A DNA stretch of 64,000 nt from Pseudisothecium myosuroides. Its lineage: Eukaryota; Streptophyta; Bryopsida; Hypnales; Lembophyllaceae. How positions within the stretch are numbered: position 1 is the stretch's first letter; each line of letters starts with the position of its first letter. The stretch is taken from NCBI GenBank assembly GCA_951799445.1, contig OX637296.1, forward strand, positions 5,828,001 to 5,892,000, read 5' to 3'. The notes below the pieces were generated by a model that was not told the origin of the DNA, made no database searches, and was given only the letters and a program-made list of their open reading frames with translations. Positions 53,809 to 64,000 of this stretch are shown piece after piece. The translations under genes and the position numbers were made by a program.

Positions 53809-55229
53809 TACAGTGGGGTCCTAATCAAAATGGCGTTTTCGAAATTGCAGGGAAGGAAATTTTGCATCTACCAACTTTGACAGCCTCCCGAGGGCTCAAA
53901 AATTGATATATGACTATGAATTTTTTACTATAGCATCATCTTTAAGTTGATTAAATGTGTACCAAATTTCAAGGCCAGATGATTTACACAGAAAAATATA
54001 TTCAAAATCTCCCAACATCTGTAGCCGTGAATTTTTTTTCACTACTGCCAACTTTGACACCCTCCCAAGGACTGAATTTTTTTTCTTTTTCTATGAAATT
54101 TTTGGCATAGGACCATCTATATGTTGATTACATGTGTAAAAAATTTCAAGTCCAAAAGACCCCCACAAAAATAGATATTCAAAATCTCCCAACATGTGTA
54201 GTTGTGAGAAAAATTTCACTACTACCAACTTTGACACCATCCTAAGGGTTGAAATTTTTTTTATTTACCATGAATTTTTTTTTATTTACCATGAAATTTT
54301 TATGATGAAATAATCTCTATGTTAATAACATGTCTGCCAAATTTCAAGTTCAAAAAATTCACACAAAATAAAAATGCTAGTTCTTCCAACATGTGTAGTT
54401 ATGAAAACGATTTTTTCAGCCTTTGGGATAGTGTCATTTTTGGGGTCAAATTTCACACGGATGTAGAAAGTCATTCTCACAACTACACATGTTGGTAGAC
54501 TATTAGAGTATCTTTTTTTTCATAAATCTTTTGACCTTGAAATTTGGCATACATTTTATCAATATAGAGATGATCTCATGCCAAAAATTTCATGGTAAAA
54601 TGGATTTTTTCAACCCTTGGGATAGTGTCAAAGTTGGTAGTAGTGAAATTTTTCTCATAGCTATACACATTGGTAGAACTAGCATATTTTTTTTGTGTGA
54701 ATCTTTTGAACTTGAAATTTGGCAGACATGTTATTAACATAGAGATTATTTCATTATAAAAATTTCATGGTAAATAAAAAAAATTTCAACCCTTAGGATG
54801 GTGTCAAAGTTGGTAGTAGTGAAATTTTTCTCACAACTACACATGTTGGGAGATTTTGAATATCTATTTTTGTGGGGGTCTTTTGGACTTGAAATTTTTT
54901 ACACATGTAATCAACATATAGATGGTCCTATGCCAAAAATTTCATAGAAAAAGAAAAAAAATTCAGTCCTTGGGAGGGTGTCAAAGTTGGCAGTAGTGAA
55001 AAAAAATTCACGGCTACAGATGTTGGGAGATTTTGAATATATTTTTCTGTGTAAATCATCTGGCCTTGAAATTTGGTACACATTTAATTAACTTAAAGAT
55101 GATGCTATAGTAAAAATTTCATAGTCATATATCAATTTTTGAGCCCTCGGGAGGCTGTCAAAGTTGGTAGATGCAAAATTTCCTTCCCTGCAATTTCGAA
55201 AACGCCATTTTGATTGGGACCCCACTATA
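53809..55229. mobile_element. 1.4-kb foldback transposon with TA-CAGT ends
   Basis: TACAGTGGGGTCCTAATCAA at the left pairs with a near-identical inverted copy at the right, and pairing continues inward for roughly 600-700 bp per arm. Each arm is itself made of about three tandem units of 160-190 bp with CCAACTTTGACA, CCTCCC-AGGG, AAATTTCAAG and CCAACATGTGTAGT. TA flanks and CAGT ends suggest Tc1/mariner relatives. Non-coding. Confidence 0.85.
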
Positions 55230-55428
55230 CCTTACGTGAAGGTCTGATTCGACAGGTGAGTGCCGAAATAGTTTCTTTTTCGCGTGCAAAGTGGATTGAG
55301 ACAGTTAAAATTACTGGTGGTAGTGTATTAAATGTTGGTAATATCTCACTTGTAATATTCTTAACATTGAGACACTCCCCAAAATTCTTAATTTATGTCT
55401 GAATCTGACCTTCACGTAGGGTAGTAGC
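55230..55428. mobile_element. MITE with CCTTACGTGAAGGTC ends, copy 1
   Basis: Left CCTTACGTGAAGGTCTGATT and right complement of CCCTACGTGAAGGTCAGATT. It abuts the foldback element, using its TA. A second copy lies at 61671-61866. Non-coding. Confidence 0.6.
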
Positions 55429-55701
55429 CAATGATCGGATGTTTGTGTGCCTATAAAGTGGAATTTCAGCAACTTGTTGAAGATGAGTTGTTGTTTTTTA
55501 GGCCTTACTCTACCCTTCTTATTTGATGATGCATTTGCCAATTTTGAAATTGCAAAAAGCTTGGCAACTTTCCATATTCTTCCCATAGTTTTGTACATAC
55601 AGAGAACTCAAAAGCAATTAACTTAAGATTATATTTCTTCAACTTCCTACCATTGCTAAATTTGAAAAAAAAAATACAATATATCGACACTTTTTATATA
55701 A

Positions 55702-55893
55702 TAGAGTTAATTGTAAAGTATGTGCAATGAGGGACCAAAAGCCCAAGTTTGAAAAAAACTTGGGACAAAACTCCTTGAAGCACCCAAATTGAGTTTGATG
55801 GAGTTTGACTATGTTTCTTTTGTAATATTCTTAAGTAAACTTTCGTTTAGCAACTTTTTTTACAAATTGGGGAGACCTTTACCATTAACTTTA
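55702..55893. mobile_element. MITE with TAGAGTTAATTG ends, copy 2
   Basis: Left end TAGAGTTAATTGTAAAGTAT. Interior GGGACCAAA, CTCCTTGAAGCACCCAAA and GAGTTTGA matches 32955-33152. The right end (CTTTACCATTAAC) is decayed. Confidence 0.6.
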
Positions 55894-56447
55894 TTAACTC
55901 ACCATTTTGCTAAACATTCAAATTAGACTAGACAAAAAAAAAACTTGAGCTTTAATGCACTGATGATTGACCTTGGAGCAAATGCAAAATTGGGAGATAA
56001 AGGGCAATGAATAAAAACCATTGAATTGCCAACAATATTTAGAGGCAATGGAATGCACTATAGAGAGGCAATAGGATGCATTATGGAGAGGCAATAGGAT
56101 GCATTATGGAGAGGCAACAGGATGCATAGGATGGTGGTAAGATATTGAAGAAGATACACGAAAGCAAACAGAAATTGGTCTAGAACATTGTACTTACACA
56201 ATGCTCATCAACTTTATGATCTTTCCTAGATTGCAATTAATAGCCATGCCACTTGTTTTGCACTTCAGAGGATACATTGCACATTTAATATAGAAACATT
56301 TATTTGTAACATGCATTAAAAATTTGTTGACAAATCCTTAATATTTTCATTACAACAAAAAATGACTAGTATTATAGGACGGAGGAGTATTCTAAGAAAA
56401 AAACATATATCAACTAATGATTTAAAATTTTTTTAATGTCATAAGGT
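55894..56447. other. Intergenic DNA with a minisatellite
   Basis: Contains a 23-bp tandem repeat, GAGGCAATAGGATGCATTAT plus GGA, about four copies at 56042-56127. Nothing else recognised. Confidence 0.7.
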
Positions 56448-57451
56448 TTAACCCCTAAATGCCTGAGGCATTAAATTTTGGTGGCGACAATACTTTGAGG
56501 TTAAATAAAATCTAACCAAGTTGCTATATTTAATAGGTTATATTTTTGGATTTTTTTTTAAAGTCTAATTCATATCATCAAAAAACTGAAATGATTGATT
56601 ATGATTTTTCTATTCAAGATTTTGTGCAAAGGTGTCCATTACAATCTTGATTTTCCGTAGTATTGAGGGCTCTTGGAAATGAACCTCAATAAACTATAGT
56701 AAACTTGTCAATCACCACAAAGACAAAATTCAAACCCTTCTCCATATAAATATAGAGACTTGCATATTTTGAAATTTAGCACGATTATTAAATGTCATGT
56801 TAAGATTCACCTTCAAAAACGGAATGCAAAAATATTTCTTCCTACATATTTCATTGCAATTTAAAGGCAATGAAGTTGAAATCTAGTTTAAAATTATTGG
56901 AACCCTTCACCGCATAGTGTGGAGTCATTGGATGGTGATACAAAATTTTGTTCACATCACAATTGAATTGGTAGTTGAATTGTGCGATTAGTGTACGATA
57001 ATTAGAGGGATTTTTGGATAATTATGTGCGATAAATGGCTGGTTTACTCTAGATCTTGGAGAAAAAATCACATTAGAAATTCATTTAAAAAAATTGTAGA
57101 GTGTTTGGATTTTGAGAAGCAGTAAATTGATTGAATTTATTCATATTAGGCCCTTTGACCTCATATTTTTTTGGTGACCAACTTTTTGGATTTGACATGT
57201 GAAAAGAGGATTGAAAGACTTCAAACTACTTTCGCAAATTTAACACCCTCATGATCAAACATTATACTCTTTCAATCTACAAGTGATATTGTTGAGTTTT
57301 CTTTTCCTATGTAATATTTAACATCTCTAGTTTGAATTTGAATAGTTACAATTTAAAAAAAATTGATACAACTTATCAAAATGTTCGCTTTTGTTCAATT
57401 TAGAGCAAATTTCTAGAAGCTCAAAAAAGGCCTTGGGCATTTAGGAGTTAA
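56448..57451 (+). mobile_element. TTAA-flanked element, subfamily C copy 1
   Basis: Left end TTAACCCCTAAATGCCTGAG, right end CTTGGGCATTTAGGAGTTAA; inverted repeat about 20 bp with mismatches. 1004 bp. The interior matches 16214-16869, which lacks about 350 bp present here. Non-coding. Confidence 0.75.
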
Positions 57452-57481
57452 TATATAGGGTGTTGTAATACTTTAGTAAAT

Positions 57482-58887
57482 CTAATTCTAAATGCCTAGG
57501 GCCTTTTTGGATTTAAAAACATCATTGCTAAAAGTTTGAAGTGTTATAGGTCTAAATGTCACTAAGGTATAGAAATCTTGCAATCTTGTAGTGTACATGT
57601 TGTAAATAACATGAATCAAATTTGGAGTCAGTTGGTCACATTGCAAGATTGCAAGAGATTGCAAGATTATAATGTTTTAGTGTTGAAAAAGGATTCTGAA
57701 ATTTTCCTAGCAACACATTTGGAGGTGAAATTTGATTTCTAAACCTACTCAAATGAAAAACTTTAAACTATGATTAAAGTGCTTCAAAACTAACATACAA
57801 ATACATTGGTGAAAGAAAATATCATTCAATTGATTCATTGTGTTTGCACAATGGCTTTGAAATGGAAAAAAAAGTTGAAAAAATACATCTAAGTCTGAAC
57901 CTCCTTCTACTCAGCTGCTTCTCAATCATTCATAACTTTTTGGATTGATAAGAATTTTGACCCACACAAACTATCCTACGTGTAAGTTTATTTTGTGAAT
58001 AAATAGGGAAAATTAGAGCATGTCTAAAATATGAAAAATTGTACAACAATTTTCGAAGAATTTGAAAAAATTTCATTGTTGCAAATTTTGATTACTCTAA
58101 AATTATTCTTGAACTTTTTTTTAAAAGATCACATTTACGAATGAATAGAAAAATTCAATCCATTTCATCAAAAGCGGAAAGGGCAAAAATGGCCCTTCAA
58201 CATTGCTGCAAACGGCACTTAAACATTATGACAAGCAAAGAGGTAGGACGGGCAGCACGCAATGAGTATTGTCAAAAAATTAGGAAGAGCAACTTGCCGA
58301 AAGCCAAAAAAATCAAATCATGCTCCCGAATTGTCGAGTTGCAGAAACTAAATTATTTCGACATTGAGGTGCCAAAACTGATCTATACATACGGTAGACT
58401 AATTTGTGCAACTTTTCTAAAAACTTTTATTGGAAATAAACATTAAATGAAGAAGAAACAAGATGCCAAAGTTCACCATAAATTCAAAAACGTCCAGATT
58501 TTGAATTTTGAATTGCTCCCAAACATTCAAAACAACTTGGATTGAAATGAATATTTTACCACAAGAAGTCAACACAAAAGTCAAGTATTTTCCAACAAAT
58601 TTCATTCAAATCAAACATTGGATGAAGGATATACAAGCCTTCAAACTTACAACCATCAAAATGCAATTTGATGAATTCAAATTGAACCGGTGAACTTGAA
58701 TGACTTTCAAAAAAATTGTAAATCTTGGATTGATATGAAAATATACCACAAAAAATAGAAGAAAGAGCGCAAATTTTCCAACAAGGTTAATTCAATTCAG
58801 TATTGGATGCAAAAGTTACAGCACTTCAAATTATACTTTTGGACTATGTGAGGACACTTTTGGTCCCCTAGGGTGCTTAGGGGTTAA
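57482..58887 (+). mobile_element. TTAA-type element, subfamily D, with a possible coding remnant
   Basis: The left end is decayed (CTAATTCTAAATGCCTAGGG); the right end CCTAGGGTGCTTAGGGGTTAA is good. About 1.4 kb, the longest member here. It contains an open frame at 58141-58446, described separately. The remainder is non-coding and AT-rich. Confidence 0.6.
58141..58446 (+). CDS. Unrecognised 101-codon frame inside TTAA element D
   Basis: ATG at 58141 to TAA at 58444-58446. The product is basic (many Lys and Arg) with four Cys, including CCKRH and CQKIRK segments, and is richer in GC than the DNA around it. I do not recognise a family; I cannot see the Asp residues and Cys-rich tail of piggyBac transposases. 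It may be a captured exon, a transposase remnant or chance. Confidence 0.2.
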   Translation: MNRKIQSISSKAERAKMALQHCCKRHLNIMTSKEVGRAARNEYCQKIRKSNLPKAKKIKSCSRIVELQKLNYFDIEVPKLIYTYGRLICATFLKTFIGNKH

Positions 58888-59204
58888 GGACATATCTATT
58901 GATCAAATTATGTCATGTTGGTACTCCTATATAAAGTTTGTGCAAAAAAATAGTCTTCCCCAAGTTCAATCCCTACACACCAAATTGAATTTTTGAACTC
59001 CTATATACATTGGTTCATTGCAACAAAAATGTTTGTGTACCTTAGCATGCACACAATAACTTTTAAAGTTTTATGAACGCATACATATATTGCATTAAAT
59101 TTGCACATAGAATAAATATTGTGTACTAAAATGAGGCAAGACATGCACCATTGGGTTGGAAATTAAAAAATTGCCATCTTTTCTTTAGATGCTTTTTTGA
59201 TATC

Positions 59205-60117
59205 TTAACCCCTAAAGGACCATTTGGGGGACAAATGGGATTGTAGGCAAGTAAATACGGTTTGAACTTTTAACCTGCTTTTTTGAATTTTTTTTTGAAG
59301 AGAGAAAAATTGATTAGCTTTGAAGGAATATAATTTCTTTTCAATCGGTGTCTAGGATCAAAAGTTATGCCCAAATAATCTCAAAACAAGGGAGAGGGGG
59401 CAACAAAAAAATTGAAAAACTAAATTTTTTAATTAAATAAACACTCTTTTTAAAGATTATATTTTTTTCTACATGAAAAGCTTTGATTCATTCCATTTGG
59501 ATTTGTTATGAGAAAGTTATGGACAATCTTGTTTTTCAAGCAATTAGAGCATATTCTTGAAAAAATAACTTATAGGATTCATTTCTAAATGCAATTTTTA
59601 CAATTTTTCAAAAAAAAGTCCTACACAGTTTCGTTTTTTTGCTAGAACAATCTCACCACTGGAATTAGTGCATTTTAATTTCATCTTAGAGATATTAATA
59701 ATTTAGATTGTCATTCTATCTCGTATCTACTTCTACTTAGCAATTTTTTTAAGAATCAATTTTTTTTTTTAGTTTTTTTTTCTTTAGACTCTCAATTCAA
59801 TTTTCTACCATAAAGATTTAAAGCTCAAAACTTTGTAGTGCAAAAATTTAAAGTTAAGAAGGTTCAAAGTCAAATAATCTAGTCCCACAATGTGCTGAAA
59901 AACTTGTTTTTCACTTTAAATGTAGATATCTTGCAATTTGTGCGGTCAAAAATTCTGAAATTTTTTCCATACATTTTCATACTAGTCAATTAGATATGAG
60001 GTCCTATGGTTATATGTTCAAAAAAATAATTTCCAATTTTTTTTACTTATTGCTATAAAAATGGCAGTTTTGAGTGTTTTTTGGCAGAGAAAAAAGTCTT
60101 GGTCCTTTAGGGGTTAA
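59205..60117 (-). mobile_element. TTAA-flanked piggyBac-like MITE, subfamily A copy 4
   Basis: Left end TTAACCCCTAAAGGACCATT, right end TTGGTCCTTTAGGGGTTAA, 913 bp, collinear with copy 2. One arm of the subterminal palindrome is lost (TTTGGGGGACAAATGG). Non-coding. Confidence 0.8.
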
Positions 60118-61396
60118 ACTTATCATTCTCAAATATTGCACCATACAAGTAGAATACGTAACCATTTTTTAGCTTCTGAGACATATACAAAGTACAATTA
60201 TGATCCAAATTGGCAATGCCATGTATTATTGGAATTAACTCTTCATAAATACAATTTTTTTTACTACTATTTAAGCCTCAATTCACACCTCAATTCATAC
60301 ACCTATTGTGTCATATAATTTTTAAAGACACACCATGTTGTATTTATAATTGGGCTTCTTGAACATGTAAAGGAAAACACCATAATCATATCAAAATTTT
60401 GTTTCTATAACTAAATATTTTTAATTTGATTTAACTAAGGTTTCTAAGAAAATATTCAAGTTTGACAATAGTGATAATTTCTAAAAACTTTGTTCAACAC
60501 CTTTCTCTTCAAATGCAAACCTCATAAAAGTTGAAGAAGTTGTATATTATTGCACATTAATTTCTTACATGCATGCATGTTTTGAAGAAATTGATCATGC
60601 AATTATACATGGGTTCTTTAGCTTTTGACATTAGATTCAAAATGAAGATTAGAAAGCATAATTTAGACATGTCATTTATAAGAAAGAAATTTTGACCATG
60701 AATTCATATTTTTTATAAAATATAAATAAAATAAAATAAACAATTGACAAAATACATTAGAAATATTATGGTTTGTGTCCAAGGATTAGAATCAAGAGGC
60801 AAATTTTACAAGTTACATATTTTGATATGAGTGTAATTTGGTATGTATTGAATTTGAATGGATGATTTCCATCCAATTTTTTGTGTGCAACTTTATTGAT
60901 GCTAAAGCTATATTGTTAAGCTAAGTTCAAGGCATTTTATTTGTTTATTTTATTTTATATGGAATAGTTTTAAAAATAATGTTATGCTCTCTACTATAAT
61001 TCATTACTTTGATTTGTTTTCCCTCAAAACTTGATTTTGACATTCAAAAGGGTTTCTTTTACTTTTGAGCAAAACTACCAAAATAAACTAGAGTTTCTAT
61101 TCTACTTAGAAATTTTAGAAATTCCTTAAAATAAATAGTGAAGTTTGAAATTGAGGATCTATAGCCAGGTTTCTAAGCATGAAAGGACACATGAATTTCT
61201 TTATAACCACAATGTTCTACACTATAATTTCCTTCTATTTTGAAATTTTCATATTTTTTGAACATGACTTGTATTTGATATGTTTTTTTCATTTTCTCTT
61301 CAAAAAGTTATGATAATTTGAAATCTTTGCAAAAAAATCTAGAGAAGAAATGGAGGATACAAAGTAAGAGACTTTCAAATTTGACTACAGTCATAG
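60118..61396. other. AT-rich intergenic DNA
   Basis: No gene recognised. Confidence 0.5.
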
Positions 61397-61417
61397 GCTC
61401 CGTCCTTTAGGGTTTAA
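61397..61417 (+). mobile_element. Solo TTAA right end
   Basis: CTCCGTCCTTTAGGGTTTAA resembles the right terminus of subfamily A. The partner end was not found, so the body upstream is decayed or deleted. Confidence 0.35.
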
Positions 61418-61670
61418 ATGCTAATAAAACTCACTAGTAGAGTGTTGGTCTTGGAACACCAAGCTAGTGTCAACATTGACCACCTCGGGCACCATGATCT
61501 AGCCATAACATTGCATAACCACGTAATGGTCCTCCCCATGTTGAGAAGGTATAACTTTATACATCCGTAGATGTTTAAGAGGGATCAATATAACACAATT
61601 AAGCCCGAGTGGCATTTGTCACTTAACCCTCCTCCGAGGTTAAGACGTCCGGGAGAGCCAAATTACCGTA
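61418..61670. other. GC-richer stretch, unassigned
   Basis: Composition differs from the surroundings (GTCCTCCCCATGTTGAG, CCTCCGAGGTTAAGACG). Possibly a retroelement fragment; no frame or primer-binding site was identified. Confidence 0.3.
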
Positions 61671-61866
61671 CGTGAAGGTCTGATCTGGCACCTAAGTGCC
61701 GGAAAACTTTACTTTTGGCACGCAGATGGATTCGGCAGGTGGTATTCTAGGATATTCCAAAAATTTCCTTGTAATCTTCCAAAAAATTCACTTGTAATAT
61801 TTTCAAAAATCCAGACATCCCAAAAAATACTTAATTTATGTCCGAATTTGACCTTCACATAGGATA
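61671..61866. mobile_element. MITE with CGTACGTGAAGGTC ends, copy 2
   Basis: Left CCGTACGTGAAGGTCTGATC, right complement of CCTATGTGAAGGTCAAATTC. Shares CTTGTAATATT and CTTAATTTATGTC with 55230-55428. TA flanks likely. Non-coding. Confidence 0.6.
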
Positions 61867-62365
61867 ATGTACCTTTTTTTTTCCTTTTTTTTTTTCCTTT
61901 TTTTAATGGCCACTGTTCCTTTTTAAAAAAAATAAAAAAAAATCAATATATCAATTAATCCAAGGATTGGGGTTGGCTGAGGAGCCATCAATAAGACCAT
62001 TTTGTTCACTGTACGGGAACCCCCTTTCAAAAGCATCCGAGCGGCGGGTACCCCAAATCCTCATGACCTGACACCTTCATCATCCATGCGGTGCTCCCTT
62101 TCCAACAGAAAAATCAAAGGGGAGTTCTCGGGCGTCCTCCCACAAAGCCCCCGAGATATTTTTATTACTGGCAACTGAAGGCAGGCTATTATTAATGGCA
62201 TCTTGCAACTGAAGCTGCCCACTGACTGAACTTAAATGGAAGGGAGGAGGTAATAACTTAAAAAACTTAGTTCAAAATTCAATAACTTACGGAGAATTCA
62301 TGCCGTTCCGTTCAGTTGCGGAAGGCATGAATCCATCTGTCGGTCCATCCGTCGCTGGAATGAAG

Positions 62366-63964
62366 GTAAGATAAGGGAGGCAACCCATTTCTGATCACTT
62401 AAGAAGATCTGACCATGATCTGCAGGGCAAGTTTCTTCACTGGGGAATTTTTCCTACGCGCGGAAATAAACTTTGGTGAAGGTTTCCATAATTTTCCAGA
62501 CTTTTATTTCTCAAATATAACTACTATGAATTTTTCAGTGGAAGATTCTATTTCTCCTATACCGGTGATATAGGACTGAAAAGAAAATCGACAAAAGGGT
62601 GGTTGTAATGTTGAGAGTCTTGTAGCCAATCAAAATGCATCACAACTGCCTCGGACGTCACAATTAATCACTATTCTTCTCTTCCTTCACGGAAAGAGAA
62701 CAATCTAAGCTTACATAAGGTAGGTACATCCAAATGTGCCACTGACCTTAAAGCGCCATCTTTACTATGTGCACATTTCCACAATTCGTTCTGTACCTAT
62801 GTGGAAGAAACACTTTTAGAACCAAACTTTATTCCTTAACCCCTAAAGGTCTGAGACTATGTTTTCACCAAAACAGCTCCAAAACTGCCATTTCTAGTAC
62901 AAGTACCAAATTTTATTAAAAAGATCATTTTTGGACACATGTAACCGTAAGATCTTATAGAACACTGGTTTGAGAAGATGTGGAAAAAAATTCAGAATTT
63001 TCCACCATGCAGATTGGAAGATATTAGCGTTTGAATTGACAAAAACCCTTTTTTTGTCCCTGCAAAAATTTGGGCAGCTGCACTTCACAAGGTCACATTT
63101 GTATGGAAAAATGCCCAAAATGGTGGTTACTCTTCGGATTCATTCTTCTAGGCAAGTTGGCTACATGCTTGAAAATTTTTAGATCATTTGGAATTGCACA
63201 ACATATAGGAAAAAAATAGTAAGTAGAAAGAAGTAGAGAATGATTCAAAACACTAAGTTGTTAAGAATTTATTTATGGAATTGAAAAATGCCAATTCCAA
63301 CGGTTGTAATGTTGTAATAAATAATCTACATCCAATGTTTTTATTTTTTTCCAAAAATATTGGAAATTGAGTGAAATAAAGGACTTCAAAGTTCATTTTA
63401 GAGTAGAGATTCCATAACTACCCTCAAACTAAGAATCCTCATAACTTTTGACTCATTAATCCAAATAGAATGATTTAAAGCTTTCCACGTACATATAAAT
63501 CTAAAGAACCAATTTCAAATTTTTATTTTAAAAAAAAATGATTTTTAAAGAATTTTTTGAGCTGCCCGGGCTGCCTGCCGCGCACCAAAAATTACATATC
63601 ATACAATAACTTTTTAACCATGTAGTCAAAAGTTATGAAAATTGTTGGGCCTCAAAGATACTCCTTGGGCACATCTTGTGTGAAAATTTCAAAGAAAAAA
63701 AATAAAAACTCCACTCGTAGTGAGCTGCCCAAAATCGCTATGTTGTCAAAAAACGGTGTTTGGACCTTTAAGGGTTAATAACTTTTGCATACAATATCCA
63801 AATGCCAAATTCTGTGATGCATTGGAACCTCCTTTCATTTGCCAACAAGAACATATGAAAATCTGACCAGTCTAATAATAGTAAATAGGCTCAATAGCAA
63901 AAAGTGGTGGTTTTGGGGGTACCCACTTTAGCAAGAATGGGAGGATGATCAGGAATGAGTTGCC
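62366..63964. mobile_element. Element G, copy 2, probably split by a TTAA element
   Basis: The left end TAAGGGAGGCAACCCATTTC has its inverted partner GAATGAGTTGCCTCCTATTC at about 63945-63964. The interior to 62700 matches 44230-44600. The 943-bp TTAA element 62836-63778 lies between, so without it the element would be about 650 bp. The pairing of the two ends is inferred. Confidence 0.45.
62836..63778 (-). mobile_element. TTAA-flanked piggyBac-like MITE, subfamily B copy 2
   Basis: Left end TTAACCCCTAAAGGTCTGAG, right end TTTGGACCTTTAAGGGTTAA, 943 bp, reverse of copy 1 and closely similar throughout. The repeat around it also occurs uninterrupted at 15422-15640. Non-coding. Confidence 0.8.
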
Positions 63965-64000
63965 TCCTATTCAGAGAATTTATGCTGTTCAGTTGCGGAA

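Overview
This is nuclear DNA of a land plant. It is AT-rich, its genes are split by GT-AG introns, and all three genes I can identify match plant families. I cannot name the species. Gene exons stand out as GC-richer islands in a low-GC, repeat-dominated background, and no bacterial, viral or organellar gene is recognisable.

Three complete protein-coding genes can be assembled by hand, each with consistent splice phases. (1) An alpha-tubulin gene, plus strand, 3692-8190, five exons, 451 codons. (2) A RING E3 ubiquitin ligase of the LOG2/LUL (mahogunin-like) family, minus strand, 22527-19874, three exons, 418 codons, with an N-myristoylation-type MGN start. (3) A dual-specificity phosphatase of the IBR5 family, plus strand, 40290-42727, five exons, 260 codons, with the HCxxxxxR active site intact. 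They are separated by 12-18 kb of repeats and show no sign of acting as a unit.

The rest is mostly non-autonomous DNA transposons, many nested. The dominant group has ends of the form TTAA-CCCCTAAAGG...CCTTTAGGGG-TTAA. About 15 full, partial or palindromic copies in several subfamilies (A to F here) are 0.2-1.4 kb long and lack a transposase. The TTAA target, the CCC-type termini and several filled/empty site comparisons inside this window point to the piggyBac superfamily, which is little documented in land plants. Also present are an 8-bp-TSD hAT-like element with poly-G ends, Tourist-like (TAA) and mariner/Emigrant-like (TA) MITEs, a 1.4 kb foldback element, and a degenerate tandem-repeat array at 44.8-51.0 kb that has been a target for several insertions.

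Layout: 0-3 kb nested transposons; 3-8.2 kb alpha-tubulin; 8.2-16 kb AT-rich DNA with little structure; 16-19 kb transposon cluster; 19.9-23.1 kb E3 ligase; 23.4-39.3 kb transposons and unassigned DNA; 39.3-42.9 kb IBR5-like gene; 43.5-51 kb MITEs and the tandem array; 51-64 kb further transposons, including the two large palindromes.
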